Origin: Apium graveolens
Taxonomy: Eukaryota; Streptophyta; Magnoliopsida; Apiales; Apiaceae
Direction of reading: 5' to 3'
Assembly: GCF_009905375.1 (NCBI RefSeq)
Contig: NC_133653.1
Location: 90,383,671 to 90,447,670 of the forward strand
DNA length: 64,000 nt
Numbering within the stretch: position 1 is the first letter of the stretch; the number at the start of each line of letters is the position of its first letter. The translations under genes were made by a program, and so were the position numbers. Below the pieces are notes generated by a model, which was given only the letters and a program-made list of their open reading frames with translations, searched no databases and was not told the DNA's origin. This document shows positions 61,516 through 64,000 of the stretch, piece after piece.

Positions 61516-61859
61516 CTACTCAGAATCAGGGTCATCACCCTCATGGGGTGGTGTGTCAGGAGTGTCTGGAGGCGGGTACACAGAGTCCTCACCGAATTCT
61601 GGCCACTGAATATCAATTCATGTAGCTCTGAATGCAGTCCCCAACTCCTGGGTAAGGTCCTGTGCAAACCGACTATGGATGTCATGTATCGCATCCATCC
61701 TCCTCATCAAGCGCCTATACCGCGTTGAACTCAAACCAGCACTGCCCTGTGCTTCCTCTTACTGCTGCGATCACGAATGATCGGCCTCTTCACCCAACTG
61801 AGCTCTTCATGCTGCCCTGCTATCCTGAGTCGTACCACCAGCATATGATTGATCAGCTG
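61516..61859 (-). pseudogene. C-terminal end of an Athila internal ORF
   Basis: The minus-strand frame ends RRLMRRMDAIHDIHSRFAQ ... then PEFGEDSVYPPPDTPDTPP ... DDPDSE and a TAG at 61516-61518. The acidic, proline-rich tail is typical of the end of Athila reading frames. Stops interrupt it at 61621-61623 and twice near 61,760-61,775. It is cut off by LTR M at 61860, so which Athila frame it belongs to cannot be decided here. Confidence 0.55.
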
Positions 61860-64000
61860 TGTAACACCCCCAAATTCGGGGTCGGGGATCTGGGTTGTCA
61901 CGAGTTCCATTTCCATTAATAACACTTAATCTTAATAAACAACCAACTGCTGCGTAATGTGGCCCCACAATATAGACACACACACACACACACCACAAGT
62001 TATAGTCTCAGAGATGAATACCAAAAATAACACAAATCATTTTATTCCACAATTATAAGTCATTACACCTCAAAAGGGGTTTCTGAATAAATTACATATT
62101 CTTTGTATTTATTACAATTCATAAATATACATAAGTCTGGTACATCAAAATTTGAAAGCCTAGCCTATTGGTAGTTCCTACCTCAGCTACAACGGCATCA
62201 ACGCCTACAGGAAACTGCATAACATTTCCTATCCGCTCGTGAATTGGGAACTTGGTCCTGTTCATCTTGTCTAACTATTGTTGTGTGATGAAAGAATAAA
62301 GCAAGGGTGAGCCACAAGCCCACCAAAATAACATGTATAATAATTAACAATATATGAGCATTCTCATAGTACTCATGAAAGTCTTGGTCAACCAGAATTG
62401 AACCAAGTTTGATATCTTAACGCGACCAACTCGCAAAATAATCAGTATATATGTATATATACTTTTCAAAATCTTTGAAATCCTCTTCCATGCATAATAT
62501 ACACAGAGTTCCAGTCTATAGCTGTATAAAAATATCGTTGCAAGGTGATCTCATATATCTAACCTTGTCTCAACATTTTTTCTGAAAATCTTTGTCATGC
62601 ATAAGATAATCATTTACTAGATATAAGTTGAAAAGATGAAGTCACAAGATACTCCCATATACTTATATCTTTTTTGAATACTACTTGAACAACCACCGTT
62701 CAAGCTATAATCAGTTTTAAAAGTTCATCACGTAGATGAGACTACAAGATAAGACTTGAATAGATTCAATAATGAAGTTACTAGATACTTCATTAATTCC
62801 CGATATATATACACACCTATATATATATCTCATATATTCCTTGAAACCCTCTGTTATGAAAAGTATAAACAGAGTTATAATACCCAATAAATCTGGAACG
62901 AAGAAAATTTTGGCATAAACCCGATATCTTGCTGATCAGGAAAAGATACCTATAAGTAACCTTTTCTATTGTAGATGGATGAATTCCTCGCCGGTCATCA
63001 CCCTGGCCGCATTAGGACCTCGCGCTAGAACGTTACTTATCCACTCACGCGTGGATGGACTGTCACCCAGCCTCTTACACCTTCATAGATCGTACCCCGG
63101 CTTGTCGTTTATGCTGACTCAATTAGATGGACTTACTTCCCGAATGTTGGGCAAGTAATCAAATTGTTTTCTCAAAACAACAACCTCGTTGCGAATATAA
63201 AATACACCACAGAGCCGGATCCCTCAGATTTTTGAGCGAGTATTCAAGTCCCCTTCGAAAGGAAGATCTTAAATTTGAAAACGAGTTTTGGGATCCTCTC
63301 TAACTTTTAAAATCATTTTGAAGACTCGAAAACATTTTTAAGAATGTTTAGAGTAATGCTGATTTAATATAATAAATCAGTCCCAATATGTTGGAAAATA
63401 TCTGCATATTATTATTTAAATAATATTCCCATAAAGGATAATCTTTATAAAAATAAATGAAGTAAAAGTTTTAAAAACTCATACTTGAAACGAATAATAA
63501 TAACAAAGATATACTTATACGAAAGTACAATCTTTATTTGAATAATCGAAAATAAGTTTGATTATTATTCATATTTATCCAATATACCTTATTCGATTAA
63601 TAGTTATAGAAAACTATATATATATATATATATATTATTCGGGAACATCGACTCCCGGTTTAGAAAAATGTTCACCTTTGGGTCCCCTATACTAAGGGTA
63701 TACGCGACTACTGCTTATCTCTAGCATAGGTATTATGCAGTTTATAAGCATTTGAATTGATAATAGAATATCAAGATTTCACAACCTGCATATATATACC
63801 ATATCAACATGCTCCAATATATCGCAAGATTTACTAATAACAGTCATGCACTTATCTCAAGATAATGCATCAATATATTTACATCACAACAACAGTATAA
63901 CAGGTAGGAAACTTGCCTGAGCGACTGGGGGTGGTAAAAGGCCTGGGGCGAGTCTGGTAACCTATAAACAACATATAAGTTGGAATTAAACCACGGTCGC
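61860..64000 (-). repeat. Element M: gypsy LTR running off the right edge
   Basis: It starts TGTAACACCCCCAAATTCGGGGTCGG inside element L. The terminal block and the GTGAGCCAC block at 62,308 are shared with LTRs C, D and I. An (AC)n run at 61,977-61,993 and an (AT)n run at 63,617-63,635 lie within. No frame is seen. The expected left target duplication is AGCTG (61855-61859); its partner lies outside the window, so solo versus full-length status is unknown. Confidence 0.78.

Larger units (their letters stand above)
58846..61859 (-). mobile_element. Element L: 3' end of an Athila-type Ty3/gypsy element, minus orientation
   Basis: Reading leftwards: the last part of an internal coding frame (61859-61516), a non-coding 3' region (about 61,515-60,317), a polypurine tract and a 1456-bp 3' LTR (60301-58846). 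The LTR start TGTTAAGTGGCATTTATGTCC and the AAGTTTGGGGGTG tract are characteristic of Athila/Tat elements. Gypsy LTR M interrupts the element at 61860; the 5' part lies beyond the window. Confidence 0.82.

Overview
This window is plant nuclear DNA, probably from a eudicot. It is about 90% repeats: layered LTR retrotransposons, several small DNA transposons, and one clear host gene. The plant assignment rests on Sirevirus-type Copia elements with an envelope-like extra reading frame, an Athila-type LTR, Ty3/gypsy LTRs of 3 to 4 kb ending in the TGTAACACCCC form, MITEs of Stowaway, Mutator-like, hAT and PIF/Harbinger type, and an intron-containing trihelix transcription factor gene. An asterid, perhaps Apiaceae, is a guess from the look of the Sirevirus families and is not demonstrated.

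Layout. (1) 1-33206 is a nested Sirevirus block. The oldest layer is an LTR stub at 33064-33206, minus orientation. Element B, a minus-strand Sirevirus with its 5' LTR at 32489-33063, inserted into that stub. B reads leftwards: gag (32435-30391, continued at 14173-13861), protease and integrase (13860-12022), then an RT/RNase H plus envelope-like block that is present twice in tandem (units 7432-12019 and 2837-7425). B is interrupted twice. Element A, a plus-strand Sirevirus entering from the left edge, cuts the envelope-like frame at 2690/2691. Element C, a 16.2-kb minus-strand gypsy element with very long LTRs and only fossil pol, occupies 14179-30385 and is bounded by the target duplication CTCTT. 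C carries a solo LTR (D, 24585-27705) inside its right LTR.

(2) 33207-44190 is the least repetitive part. It holds AT-rich tandem repeats, two Mutator-like MITEs, a hAT-like element, a 360-residue trihelix (ASR3-like) gene in two exons at 39200-40398, a Stowaway MITE, a TATA-plus-CT-rich promoter-like block at about 41,918 with no convincing frame after it, and a defective PIF/Harbinger element at 42400-43708 with perfect TIRs and a TTA target duplication.

(3) 44191-64000 is repeats again. A 4.2-kb gypsy solo LTR (I, target duplication CATTC) is split by Copia element J (47230-55689, target duplication ACATC, two 1.73-kb LTRs). J has a broken gag-pol that lost the YVDD box and RNase H. Further right are gypsy LTR debris, the 3' LTR and 3' end of a minus-strand Athila element, and a gypsy LTR (M) that starts at 61860 and runs off the window.

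The most unexpected structure lies in the untranslated leader of Copia J. Four successive hairpins (50349-50691) have unrelated stem sequences, yet each displays a 19-nt loop with the same 11-mer TGCTACAGCCG at the same offset. A good splice donor in the LTR and an acceptor 16 nt before the gag ATG suggest that this structured leader, with the primer-binding site, could be removed from a spliced mRNA. This resembles a packaging-signal arrangement, but the function is inference.
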